In this document: piece by piece, positions 56,177-63,841 of the stretch
Layout of the letters: each line of letters starts with the position of its first letter
Position numbering within the stretch: the stretch's first letter is position 1
DNA from: Pontibacter sp. HSC-36F09
Lineage (GTDB): Bacteria > Bacteroidota > Bacteroidia > Cytophagales > Hymenobacteraceae
Assembly: GCF_024171605.1 (NCBI RefSeq)
Contig: NZ_JALKAA010000007.1
Span: 1-64,000 of the forward strand
DNA length: 64,000 bases
Direction of reading: 5' to 3'
Program-made: the position numbers and the translations under genes
Notes under the pieces: generated by a model
What the model saw: the letters and a program-made list of their open reading frames with translations, nothing else
What the model was told of the DNA's origin: nothing
The model's database searches: none

Positions 56177-56803
56177 TTATTTCTGACATATTATTTGCCA
56201 GAATTTTAGAGAAGGTCTGTTTCCCATATTTTCGACTGGTTCATCGATCTCCTTCGATTCTATTAATCCATACCTGCCAAATTCTTTTTCAACAGCATTT
56301 GAATCATAGAAGAATAACCGTACGCCATGCCTGTTCTCAAATCTGTTTTTACTTACTTCTTTTCCACTCCCATACATTGCATCATTTTTTGAAACTGCCA
56401 CAAAAACCATATAGCCATCTGGCCTTAGTTGTTTGTAGCAATCGTCAATCAGTTTGATCCGCTCCTCTTCATCTAGCAGGTGAATGAGGGCGTAGCAGAA
56501 AATTCCATCATATAATTCCTGGTCGAACGGCATAGCGCTGACAGGTCCATGATGTATAGTTATGTTACTTCCGTAATGCTTGCGGGCCAGGTGGATGGCA
56601 GTTTTTGAGATATCAATTCCGGTTACCTTGAATCCGGCATCGATGAAGGGCTTTGCATTTCTGCCATAGCCAAAGCCTGGTATCAAGATTTTTTCAAGAT
56701 GATGTTCTTTAAATAATTTCAGGGTTGCGAGGGCAGCATCCGCAGGCTCAAATCCCCACATCGTGTTTTTGTCCCTAAAGCTTGACTCCCAGAATTCTGA
56801 CAT
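56177..56803 (-). CDS. Class I SAM-dependent methyltransferase
   Basis: A 208-residue Rossmann-fold methyltransferase. Motif I is ILIPGFGYGRNAKPF (residues about 39-53), motif II VTGIDISKTAI, and the motif IV region FCYALIHLL, followed by LRPDGYMVFVAVSKND. It resembles TehB/thiopurine-type small-molecule methyltransferases. GC content is visibly lower (about 40% in a sampled 60-base line) than in the surrounding chromosome, and it lacks the GGTATA-type octamer, suggesting a different origin. Substrate unknown. Confidence 0.85.
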   Translation of the reverse strand: MSEFWESSFRDKNTMWGFEPADAALATLKLFKEHHLEKILIPGFGYGRNAKPFIDAGFKVTGIDISKTAIHLARKHYGSNITIHHGPVSAMPFDQELYDGIFCYALIHLLDEEERIKLIDDCYKQLRPDGYMVFVAVSKNDAMYGSGKEVSKNRFENRHGVRLFFYDSNAVEKEFGRYGLIESKEIDEPVENMGNRPSLKFWQIICQK

Positions 56804-56880
56804 AGCATTTTCTTTAAATTCGAACTAAAAGGGTGTCTCTCTAATGTTGCTAAGTTGAGGGTTGTCGATCCGCAATACGA

Positions 56881-57300
56881 TTACAAAGTTTCATCAAGGC
56901 AGTCTTCACATATGCCTTTTGCAAACAGCCGGACCTCGTCAATTCTGAAATCACCTTTGATGTTCTCCTGCACTACAATATTCTCCTTGCAGGTGGTCTT
57001 CTTGCATATTTTGCAGTAGAAATGCAGATGCCAGTCTTTATGGGTATGTTCATCACATTCATCACTACACAGTTTATACTTTGTGGTCGCGTTTTCCTGA
57101 ATACTGTGTATGATGCCCTTTTCTTCAAAAGTTTTTAATGTCCTGTAAATTGTAATTCTGTCTGCATAATGAAGCTGTTCCTCAATTTCCGATAACGATA
57201 AGGCTGCCCTCTGAGCAGCAAGAAAATCGTAGACCAAAATGCGCATACTTGTTGGCCTGGTGTTTTTTTCGGTCAGCTTAACTTCGGTGTCCTTTTGCAT
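56881..57300 (-). CDS. Fur-family metalloregulator
   Basis: A 139-residue Fur-type repressor. The winged helix is at about residues 20-75 (SLSEIEEQLHYADRITIYRTLKTFEEKG). The dimerisation domain has HLHFYCKICKKTTC (Cys96, Cys99) and CEDC (Cys131, Cys134), the two CxxC pairs that hold structural zinc in Fur, Zur and PerR. It follows the CDF exporter gene by 9 bp, so it probably senses the exported metal (zinc or a similar divalent ion) and controls that operon. A Zur-like or Fur-like role cannot be distinguished from sequence. Confidence 0.88.
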   Translation of the reverse strand: MQKDTEVKLTEKNTRPTSMRILVYDFLAAQRAALSLSEIEEQLHYADRITIYRTLKTFEEKGIIHSIQENATTKYKLCSDECDEHTHKDWHLHFYCKICKKTTCKENIVVQENIKGDFRIDEVRLFAKGICEDCLDETL

Positions 57301-57309
57301 TCGAGTTTC

Positions 57310-58257
57310 TTAGTGATGGTGGTGGTGTGCGGCTGGCTCTGCTTTAGCAACGCATAATACTGAATTATCGTGCAGATGATCAGCTGTTTCCAATTGTATC
57401 GTCACATGCTGAATATTTAAATGCTCCAGATCGTGCTCTATTTTCCGAAGCATCGTTTCACTTTCTCCAATAGTCATTTTTTCATCTACAATAGCGTGGC
57501 AGGTTAGTGCATTCAGTCCGCTTGTGATCGTCCAGATATGCAGGTCGTGAATGCCGTTGATGCCTTCAGTATTCAGGATTTTTTCTGTTACTTTTTCGAT
57601 CTCAACATTTTCCGGAGTGCCCTCCATTAGTATATGAACTGAGGATTTGGTAACCAGATAACCACTTCGCAATACCAATAAGGAAACAATGACACTAGCC
57701 AAAGGGTCTGCCCATGCCCAACCAAAAAACATAATGAGCAGAGCTGCTACGATGGCACCAACCGACCCAAGCATATCACTGATGACGTGCAGGTAAGCTC
57801 CCCGCATATTCAGATTGTCTTTCACATCGCTGCCGCGCATCATAATCCAGGCGACAAGCGCATTTACCATCAAGCCTATGAACGCAATGATGAGCATACC
57901 ACCCGACGCAATTTCCGTTGGGTTTTGAAACCTTTCGATGGCTTCATAAATGATATACCCTGAAATCAGTATCAGTGTCGCTCCGTTAATAACGGCAGCT
58001 AAGATTTCGAAGCGTTTATAACCATAGGTTTTGCTATAGTCAGCTACCCTGCTACTGAATTTAAAAGCCATCAGCGCGATGAACAATGATGCCGCATCAC
58101 TTAGCATATGTCCGGCATCTGCTAACAGAGCAAGGCTGTTGGTAAGCAATCCGCCAATAACCTCTATTACCATATAAGCCGAGATAATGACCAGGCTAAT
58201 GGTTAAGGTCTTTTTATTGGCGCTATGCGAATGGCTATGTCCGTGGTCGTGTCCCAT
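57310..58257 (-). CDS. czcD: CDF-family cation efflux protein
   Basis: A 315-residue cation diffusion facilitator exporting Zn2+, Co2+ or Cd2+ in exchange for protons. His-rich ends (MGHDHGHSHSHS at the N-terminus, AAHHHHH at the C-terminus) flank six predicted helices. The transport-site residues are visible: LLADAGHMLSDAASLF (HxxxD in helix II) and HVISDMLGSVGAI (helix V), followed by the cytosolic GIHDLHIWTITSGLNALTCHAIVD domain. It is first in an operon with a Fur-type regulator. GC is about 40% in parts, lower than the chromosome around it. Confidence 0.92.
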   Translation of the reverse strand: MGHDHGHSHSHSANKKTLTISLVIISAYMVIEVIGGLLTNSLALLADAGHMLSDAASLFIALMAFKFSSRVADYSKTYGYKRFEILAAVINGATLILISGYIIYEAIERFQNPTEIASGGMLIIAFIGLMVNALVAWIMMRGSDVKDNLNMRGAYLHVISDMLGSVGAIVAALLIMFFGWAWADPLASVIVSLLVLRSGYLVTKSSVHILMEGTPENVEIEKVTEKILNTEGINGIHDLHIWTITSGLNALTCHAIVDEKMTIGESETMLRKIEHDLEHLNIQHVTIQLETADHLHDNSVLCVAKAEPAAHHHHH

Positions 58258-58310
58258 ACTATTTCCTTTTAAATTGATGTCACAAATTTAGCCCAGGGGA
58301 GAGTGCAATT

Positions 58311-58600
58311 CTATTGCAAACTTTTTCCTTGAAGGCGAGTATCAGAGGCGCTATTACCACCATTATTTGATCGGCTTATCGGGTTAAGCAAGTAACCTGT
58401 CTCGGAAAGGTATGACGAAATTATCGTCTTCTGGGCAACCTCCTTTGCTTTACTTACATCGGCTGGTGTCAATGAGGTACTATCATAGATTCCGTCCCCA
58501 ACCCCTGTAACGGTTTTTACTTGCTGTTTGAGTCCTTTTCAATATCAGCACTGCGCTGTGGCAATACTTCTGCTTTGAGTGTTTGATGCCCGTTTGTAGG
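58311..58600 (-). pseudogene. Possible decayed gene fragment
   Basis: No intact gene lies in the 470 bp between the CDF and ferredoxin genes, but the minus strand contains two adjacent protein-like fragments in different frames. One includes GHQTLKAEVLPQRSADIEKD and stops at about 58517; the other, starting around 58538, includes TVTGVGDGIYDSTSLTP and KAKEVAQKTIISSYLSE and stops at 58311. They overlap near 58517-58538, as expected from a single frameshift in an older gene. I cannot identify the parent protein. Chance open frames remain possible. Confidence 0.3.
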
Positions 58601-58655
58601 GCAGTAGCTTATGCGGCGGCTTCGTAAATGCAAGTGCTAAGGTATAGCCAAACAA

Positions 58656-58684
58656 AAAGCCATACCCTTTACAGGTATGGCTTT
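58656..58684 (-). terminator. Terminator downstream of the ferredoxin gene
   Basis: aaagccatacc / ggtatggcttt perfect 11-bp stem with a seven-base loop, followed on the minus strand by T residues, 43 bases after the ferredoxin stop. Confidence 0.7.
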
Positions 58685-58726
58685 CCGGTTTTTCAGGTAT
58701 AAGGTATAGCGCTTAAGGTATAGCAG

Positions 58727-59050
58727 TTAGGCTTCCGGCATCAGGCGCACTACCAGGCCATCGAGTTCTGGGTTGACGCGCAGCTGGCAGGAGAGGCGGC
58801 TGGTTGCCGTGGCGTGGGGCAGCGTTTCAAGCATATAAGCCTCGTCATCGCCGGGCTCAGGCAGTTCGCCGCTTTTGAGCACTTCCACGTGGCAGGTAGC
58901 GCAGATGGCCATACCGCCGCAAATGGCAGGCACGTTCAGTTCGTTGGCCTTCATCACTTCCATCACCGAAAGTCCCATGTCCGTCGGAGCTTCCAGCGTC
59001 ACGCGGCTGCCGTCCGGCAACTCTACGTGAATGTTGATCAGATCCTCCAT
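58727..59050 (-). CDS. [2Fe-2S] ferredoxin, adrenodoxin type
   Basis: A 107-residue ferredoxin with the cluster ligands Cys44, Cys50, Cys53 (C-x5-C-x2-C, in CGGMAICATC) and Cys88 (LSCQL), the vertebrate/ISC-type pattern. It accepts electrons from the reductase encoded immediately upstream; start and stop codons overlap by one base (TAATG), so the pair is translationally coupled. Likely acceptors are monooxygenases or Fe-S assembly, none of which is in the window. Confidence 0.9.
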   Translation of the reverse strand: MEDLINIHVELPDGSRVTLEAPTDMGLSVMEVMKANELNVPAICGGMAICATCHVEVLKSGELPEPGDDEAYMLETLPHATATSRLSCQLRVNPELDGLVVRLMPEA

Positions 59051-60063
59051 TAGCTTAGCTCCTGTATGCCGTTTACAGTGGTATACTTTAGCACAAACTT
59101 CTTATCCGGGTAAATGATGTTGTAAGCACTCTGCGCCATCAATGCCGACTCGTGAAAACCGCACAAGATCAGCTTGAGTTTGCCCGGATAGGTGTTGATG
59201 TCGCCGATGGCGTATACGCCCGGTATATTGGTAGAGTAGTCTACGGTGTTTACCACAATGGCGCCCTTTTCCAGGTCCAGTCCCCAGTTCTCGAGCGGCC
59301 CCAGTTTTGGCACCAGTCCGAAAAGCGGAATGAAGTAGTCGGTCTCGATCTGATACTCGGTCTGGTTATCGATGAGCACAGTTACACCGTCCAGTTTGCC
59401 ATTACCCTGCACTTGCGTCACGTTCGATTTCAGCAGCAATTTAATTTGTCCTTCCTCAGCCAGGGTCAGCACTTTCTCAGCCGATTCCGGCGCTCCCCTG
59501 AAGGTAGAGCCACGGTGTACGAGTGTAAGCTCTTCAGCCACACCAGCCAGGTAGATGGCCCAGTCCAGGGCAGAGTCGCCGCCGCCGGCTAGCACCACTT
59601 TCTTGCTGCGGAATAGCTCTGGGTCGCGCACCATGTACGTCACGCCTTTGCCTTCAAAGCTTTCAAGGCTATCGATGGCTGGTTTGCGGGGCTCAAATGA
59701 ACCCAGTCCGCCGGCAATCGCCACTACTTTGCAGGCAATCTCGGTGCCCTCGGAAGTGCGCACAATGAATGAGCCGTCTTCCTGCTTGTCTAATTCCTCC
59801 ACGCGCTCTCCCAACGTGAAGGTAGGGTGGAAAGGCTCAATCTGTTTCATCAGGTTGTCAACCAGCTCACCGGCCAGTATCGACGGGAAGCCAGGTATAT
59901 CATAGATTGGTTTTTTAGGGTAGATCTCGGCCAACTGGCCACCTACCACCGGCAGGGCATCTATTACGTGGCAGCGCATTTTCAGTAGGCCTGCCTCAAA
60001 CACTGCGAACAGTCCCACAGGTCCTGCGCCCACAATGCATATATCGGTTGTTATTCTGTCCAT
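59050..60063 (-). CDS. Ferredoxin-NADP+ reductase, thioredoxin-reductase-like
   Basis: A 337-residue flavoprotein of the type-2 FNR group (YumC-like). The FAD site is CIVGAGPVGLFAVFEAGL (residues 9-26) with the late VYAIGDINTYPGKLKLI; the NADP site is VVLAGGGDSALDWAIYL. The CxxC of thioredoxin reductase is absent, which separates it from TrxB. It reduces the ferredoxin encoded by the next gene. The 1-bp overlap with that gene supports a dedicated pair. Confidence 0.9.
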   Translation of the reverse strand: MDRITTDICIVGAGPVGLFAVFEAGLLKMRCHVIDALPVVGGQLAEIYPKKPIYDIPGFPSILAGELVDNLMKQIEPFHPTFTLGERVEELDKQEDGSFIVRTSEGTEIACKVVAIAGGLGSFEPRKPAIDSLESFEGKGVTYMVRDPELFRSKKVVLAGGGDSALDWAIYLAGVAEELTLVHRGSTFRGAPESAEKVLTLAEEGQIKLLLKSNVTQVQGNGKLDGVTVLIDNQTEYQIETDYFIPLFGLVPKLGPLENWGLDLEKGAIVVNTVDYSTNIPGVYAIGDINTYPGKLKLILCGFHESALMAQSAYNIIYPDKKFVLKYTTVNGIQELS

Positions 60064-60204
60064 TTAAAATTGTCTTTTGATCAATCAATTTTCTACCGTA
60101 AAGATACGGCCATGTGTCAAGCATCCATAGCAATTTCTGTTATAAAATGGGGCGGCTCACAGCATCTGCCATAAACCGCCCCATTTCTAATACGCCAGAT
60201 GTTA

Positions 60205-60483
60205 TTACATAAGCGCTTTATCCAGCATATCACCGAGGTCGCTCACGCCTAGTGTGAACATAAACAAGACGATGGCCAGCATAATTTTAACCACCACAGG
60301 TATAGAGAAGTTCAGATGCCGCTTGAGGTAGTCATTCGTCGGAGGGAGATAGACAAGCGAAAGGAACAGGTATACGAGCCCGGGAACAGGGTGTACCAGC
60401 ACCAGGTTCAGGACACCAACGGCTGCGACTACCAGGCCGAAAAACCAGCCGAGTAGGGGAAAAGTTAAGGTATGAGTTTTCAT
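60205..60483 (-). CDS. Small membrane protein, paralogue of the 60836 gene
   Basis: A 92-residue three-helix membrane protein. It aligns with the 95-residue product encoded at 60836-61123: both have a W-(L/F)-FG first helix, an internal LS-x2-(Y/F)-x-PP turn, a FSIP segment and a final LGV-(S/A)-(D/E)-L-x-D end. Last gene of the seven-gene minus-strand run. No family name known to me; function unknown. Confidence 0.65.
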   Translation of the reverse strand: MKTHTLTFPLLGWFFGLVVAAVGVLNLVLVHPVPGLVYLFLSLVYLPPTNDYLKRHLNFSIPVVVKIMLAIVLFMFTLGVSDLGDMLDKALM

Positions 60484-60494
60484 GATGCGACTGT

Positions 60495-60785
60495 TTAACT
60501 ACCTGCAAACGGGGTTCCGAAAATACCGACAGCCAGCTCTGCCCAGATAAGGAATAAGACCAGCAGAATGATGCCAATGATGACGAGCCGGGATTCAGTG
60601 TTTTTGACTTTCCGAATCACCAGTTCCGCCATAAGTCCCGTGCCGAGCAGCAATATACCCATGACTACAAAGTCAAGCAGGTCCCAGTCTACCTCGTTTG
60701 TGAACTGCATGGCGATGAGGGGGATAAGCAGCAGGCCAACTACTGTGAGCACTATGCCGAAAAGTCTTTTGTTTTGCGTTACCAT
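60495..60785 (-). CDS. Small three-helix membrane protein
   Basis: A 96-residue protein with helices LFGIVLTVVGLLLIPLIAM, LDFVVMGILLLGTGLMAEL and LVIIGIILLVLFLIWAEL. Such short proteins are common in Bacteroidota ('hypothetical membrane protein', often near similar genes), with no defined role. It is 11 bp from the next gene and within the run 63816 to 60205. It carries no extracytoplasmic domain. Confidence 0.62.
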   Translation of the reverse strand: MVTQNKRLFGIVLTVVGLLLIPLIAMQFTNEVDWDLLDFVVMGILLLGTGLMAELVIRKVKNTESRLVIIGIILLVLFLIWAELAVGIFGTPFAGS

Positions 60786-60835
60786 ATCTGTTTTGTTTAT
60801 GATGAAAATACTTTGTTTTTCTGAATTTTGAAATG

Positions 60836-61123
60836 TTAAAAGTCCATCAGCATCAGGTCGATCTTATCAAACAATTCAGCCACACCCAGTGCCGACCAGA
60901 TGATAAAGATTCCCAGGATGACTTTAGCTGCCCATGGAATAGAGAAGCCTGTTGCCTCCCGCAGAATAGCGGTCATGGGAGGGAAGAAAGCGAACGACAG
61001 CAGGATAACGAACAGGCCATAGCCGGCGTCGTTGCCCCAGAAAGTATTGATGAACCCGATCGCCAGAAAGAGGAAGCCAAACAGCCAGCTGACCACACTC
61101 CCGATTTGCAATGTTTTTTCCAT
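60836..61123 (-). CDS. Small membrane protein, paralogue of the 60205 gene
   Basis: A 95-residue three-helix protein (VVSWLFGFLFLAIGFIN, GYGLFVILLSFAFFPPMTAIL, WAAKVILGIFIIWSALGVAEL) homologous to the product at 60205-60483. The two copies flank the 96-residue protein gene, suggesting local duplication. Function unknown; part of the same run of membrane-protein genes. Confidence 0.65.
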   Translation of the reverse strand: MEKTLQIGSVVSWLFGFLFLAIGFINTFWGNDAGYGLFVILLSFAFFPPMTAILREATGFSIPWAAKVILGIFIIWSALGVAELFDKIDLMLMDF

Positions 61124-61166
61124 GATGTGTTTTTAGTTTTATGATGAAGAGAGATTTTACTACTTA

Positions 61167-62408
61167 TTATTCGAACCCGAAAATCAGGGGAAAGAGGAAT
61201 ACGACCACAACGGTCCAGACGAAGTAGACCGGAATGTAGAGCACAATGGAACGCCCCACTTCTGTGATGGCAGCCTTTCGGTTAGCCGCTTTGAAGAGCA
61301 TCACCGTCACGATGAGTAGGTGTACCAGCATGAGCACATTGCCGCCCATCACAGCCACTCTGTTTGGCGTGATACCCCACTCCGAAATGCGGAACGAAAT
61401 AGCCGACAGTGCAATGCCATTCACGACCACTGTGATCACTGAGAGCATGAGCAAAACCCACACACCCGAAGCATTTCCCGACTTGTTAGAGCTCTCAGCC
61501 ACCGAGAAGAAAATCAGCGCCATCACCCCGATCAGGAGTACGTTAAACAGCAGCAGGAATTCGCGGTCGTTGTAGGGGTCCTTGCCCGAGTAAATGATGG
61601 CCCCCAGGTAGATGATCAGCATCACCAGCACCAGCGGACTGAAGATTTTGGCAATAACCGGCGACACCTTGTTCACCAGTTGCGGGTTGTTCTGAGTCAA
61701 GTAGGCTGCGACGATGGGAACTGCCGGCAAACCAAAGGCCACAATGTATTCAAAGTAAAACTCCTCGATCCGAAGCCCGATCAGCGCGAATAAGCCAATC
61801 GTTATACCTGTCATCATGCCTCCGGCTATCACCAGCAGCGCCGACATCACAGCTAGGTCGCCGTTGAAGCGCAGGTAGCTAAGGCGCTTGTCGGCCAGGT
61901 GAAGTTCGTTGCCGGTATATGATACCCCCAGCAGCACCCATAGCAAAAGGGGCAAATGAATGCAGGCCAGCACCAGGGTGTCGCTCTGGTTATCAGGTAG
62001 TAGGTTGATGTAAACCAGGCAGACTGCTGTGATGCCGGCGATAAAAGCGATTCTGTTTGCCGGCAGGTTGTTTCGCCAGGCGAAGTAGGCCATCAGGGGC
62101 GGCAGCACAAAAAAGCTGAGGTTGCGCGGGTAGTAAAAGTCCTCGCTGATCGGGAAAATGGCGGGCAACTTAACGAGTATACCTGCCACCAGCGCAGCGA
62201 TCACCACAAACAAAAATTCCCGGTTGAAGCGCCAGAAAACATCCTCCGCTTCGTAGTTCAGTCGTTCGTGCCAGAAGTCAGCCAGCGCAGTGTCATGTAC
62301 CTGCGGGTAAATGCCGCTGAACTCCTGTTTGAAGCCTGCCTTGTTGGACCGGTACAGCTTCTCCAACTGCCCGGGATTGTCAAGATGCGATAGTATTTGC
62401 TCTTTCAT
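61167..62408 (-). CDS. Large polytopic membrane protein (DUF4153-like)
   Basis: A 413-residue protein from the ATG at 62408 (MKEQILSHLDNPGQLEKLYR); the upstream open extension overlaps the previous gene and lacks support. A soluble N-terminal region of about 75 residues is followed by about eleven predicted membrane helices. Overall shape and the conserved LEKLYRSNKAGF start fit Bacteroidota proteins annotated as DUF4153-domain; I am fairly but not fully sure of that label. Function unknown. It is the largest product of the 60-64 kb run. Confidence 0.7.
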   Translation of the reverse strand: MKEQILSHLDNPGQLEKLYRSNKAGFKQEFSGIYPQVHDTALADFWHERLNYEAEDVFWRFNREFLFVVIAALVAGILVKLPAIFPISEDFYYPRNLSFFVLPPLMAYFAWRNNLPANRIAFIAGITAVCLVYINLLPDNQSDTLVLACIHLPLLLWVLLGVSYTGNELHLADKRLSYLRFNGDLAVMSALLVIAGGMMTGITIGLFALIGLRIEEFYFEYIVAFGLPAVPIVAAYLTQNNPQLVNKVSPVIAKIFSPLVLVMLIIYLGAIIYSGKDPYNDREFLLLFNVLLIGVMALIFFSVAESSNKSGNASGVWVLLMLSVITVVVNGIALSAISFRISEWGITPNRVAVMGGNVLMLVHLLIVTVMLFKAANRKAAITEVGRSIVLYIPVYFVWTVVVVFLFPLIFGFE

Positions 62409-62457
62409 GGGTCTATACTTGTAATGTTTTTTATCGGAATAAATGCAGTGAAATGGC

Positions 62458-62796
62458 CTAGTGCCACAGCGTGCCGGCCAAACCCAGCACAGAGCCAAGC
62501 CAAAGACCTACCACATAAATCAGCGCACTTAGCACCACCGCGATGCCCTTGTGTAGGCCAAGACTGCGGTGATAATGGAGGAGCATGCAGTTAATAAAGC
62601 CGCCGAGTGCACCGGCCATCGGCACGATGAGGAGTGGTCTCAGCATCCACAGCTTGCCCCAGGCCGGATCAGGATGCTGCACACCCGCCAGAAAGAGTGC
62701 GATCAGGGCTAATCCGAAGGCGGCGCCTGTCAGGGCGCGTCTGCCAGCCGCGGCAGGCTGCACAGGTTGGTTTTGATATTCGTTTTGCTGTACCAT
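62458..62796 (-). CDS. Small membrane protein, unknown
   Basis: A 112-residue protein with a Gln/Pro/Ala-rich N-terminal tail (YQNQPVQPAAAG) and three hydrophobic segments (ALTGAAFGLALIALFLAG, LLIVPMAGALGGFINCMLL, IAVVLSALIYVVGLWLGSVLG). The 17-bp palindrome at 62844-62860 lies 48 bp upstream of its ATG, so a second promoter of the run probably starts here. No recognised family. Confidence 0.65.
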   Translation of the reverse strand: MVQQNEYQNQPVQPAAAGRRALTGAAFGLALIALFLAGVQHPDPAWGKLWMLRPLLIVPMAGALGGFINCMLLHYHRSLGLHKGIAVVLSALIYVVGLWLGSVLGLAGTLWH

Positions 62797-62843
62797 GTTA
62801 TTGCTGTGTTATAGTTAGTAAGTGTTTTATTTGTTAATAAAGT

Positions 62844-62860
62844 ACTTTGAGGTTCAAAGT
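62844..62860. promoter_or_regulatory. 17-bp palindromic operator, site 1
   Basis: ACTTTGA-ggt-TCAAAGT, a perfect 7-bp inverted repeat with 3-base spacer, preceded by AAAGT. The same sequence, with spacer gtt, occurs at 63825-63841 in front of the first gene of the run. Position upstream of the 62796 gene and downstream of the winged-helix gene suggests control by that regulator. Confidence 0.65.
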
Positions 62861-62876
62861 GAAGAGACAAAAAAAA

Positions 62877-63185
62877 TTAATCGCTCTGTCTGTTATTCAA
62901 AATCAGTTGCTCCAAGGCATCCAGGTGGCTTTTAAAAGCTTCCCGACCGGCATCCGTGGCCTGATAAGTGGTGTTGGGTTTACGGCCAACAAACTGTTTT
63001 TCTACTTGCAGGTACTTGGCTTCCTCCAGCGCCCGCAGGTGACTGGCCAGGTTGCCATCGGTCAGTTGCAGGGTTTCTTTCAGGGTATTGAAGTCCACCC
63101 TGTCGTCCACCAGCAGCACCGACATAATGCCCAGCCGTGCCTTGCTTTCGAAGGCTTTGTTTATATTTTCCAGATACTCTTTCAC
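62877..63185 (-). CDS. Winged-helix transcriptional regulator (HTH_34 type)
   Basis: A DNA-binding protein of about 103 residues. I prefer the GTG at 63185 (reading MKEYLENINKAFESKARLG), because it follows the upstream stop codon by 7 bp and matches where such proteins normally start; an ATG at 63227 inside the upstream gene would add 14 residues without similarity. SKARLGIMSVLLVDDRVDFNTLKETLQLTDGNLASHLRALEEAKYL (in part) is the HTH_34 winged helix seen in small MarR/ArsR-like regulators, with a VGRKPNTTYQATDAGREAF wing. In Bacteroidota it is commonly paired with the membrane-protein gene found directly upstream here. It is the likely ligand of the two 17-bp palindromes. Confidence 0.88.
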   Translation of the reverse strand: MKEYLENINKAFESKARLGIMSVLLVDDRVDFNTLKETLQLTDGNLASHLRALEEAKYLQVEKQFVGRKPNTTYQATDAGREAFKSHLDALEQLILNNRQSD

Positions 63186-63192
63186 CGGTCTG

Positions 63193-63816
63193 CTAGCGTT
63201 CGTATTTAAAGTACACCAGCGCGCCATACACTATGTGCAACATACCAAAACCCACGGTCCAGAGCATCAATCCATAGCTGACAAACACACTGGCTACCAG
63301 GCCAAGAATAATTTCAATGATGCCCAGATAACGGATATCGCCTAAGGTATACTTGCTGCCATTGAGTAGTGCCAAACCATAAAAAACCAGCATGGCCGGT
63401 GCTACCAGGTATAAGATGCCATGGTAAAGCAGGACGCCACAGAACACACCACCAGCAGCCAAAGGTATAGCCAGGTTCAGGAGCAGACGCTTCGATTGGT
63501 TATCCCAGGTGCGCTGGTTCTTCTTGCGGGCATTGCGCGCCGTAAAGTAGGTGGCGGTGCTAAAAGCCAGTGCTAATACCCCAACCGCTACCACCAGCAT
63601 AAAAAGAACGTTTTCACGACTGAAATTACTGGCCAGATCATCGTAATAATTGATGTTGTGCTGACTGAAGTACCATTTCACCACGGCCGCTCCCACCAGT
63701 GCCGACAAACCTGCAAATACGCCCGACAAACCACTTAGGGAGATAAAGCGGGAAGATCGATCCATAATGTTGCGGATCTCGTGCAGGGCTTCTAACTGGT
63801 CTTGCTGCTGGTTCAT
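63193..63816 (-). CDS. Membrane protein paired with winged-helix regulator
   Basis: A 207-residue protein with a short helical N-terminus (QLEALHEIRNIMDRSSRFISLSG) and about six membrane helices. The IRxxMDRSSRFISLSGLSGVFAG stretch is typical of a widespread Bacteroidota family encoded with HTH_34 regulators; function unknown, possibly a sensor or effector for the regulator. First gene of the seven-gene run; the operator-like palindrome at 63825-63841 overlaps a well-formed -7 box just upstream. Confidence 0.75.
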   Translation of the reverse strand: MNQQQDQLEALHEIRNIMDRSSRFISLSGLSGVFAGLSALVGAAVVKWYFSQHNINYYDDLASNFSRENVLFMLVVAVGVLALAFSTATYFTARNARKKNQRTWDNQSKRLLLNLAIPLAAGGVFCGVLLYHGILYLVAPAMLVFYGLALLNGSKYTLGDIRYLGIIEIILGLVASVFVSYGLMLWTVGFGMLHIVYGALVYFKYER

Positions 63817-63824
63817 TTTAAAGT

Positions 63825-63841
63825 ACTTTGAGTTTCAAAGT
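63825..63841. promoter_or_regulatory. 17-bp palindromic operator, site 2, over a -7 box
   Basis: ACTTTGA-gtt-TCAAAGT, identical in both arms to site 1, 9 bp before the ATG at 63816. On the minus strand its first arm is part of TAACTTTG (complement of 63837-63844), a perfect Bacteroidota -7 box (TAnnTTTG), preceded after 19 bases by TTG. A protein bound here would cover the promoter, suggesting autorepression. To the right (63842-64000) I see no gene. Confidence 0.65.
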
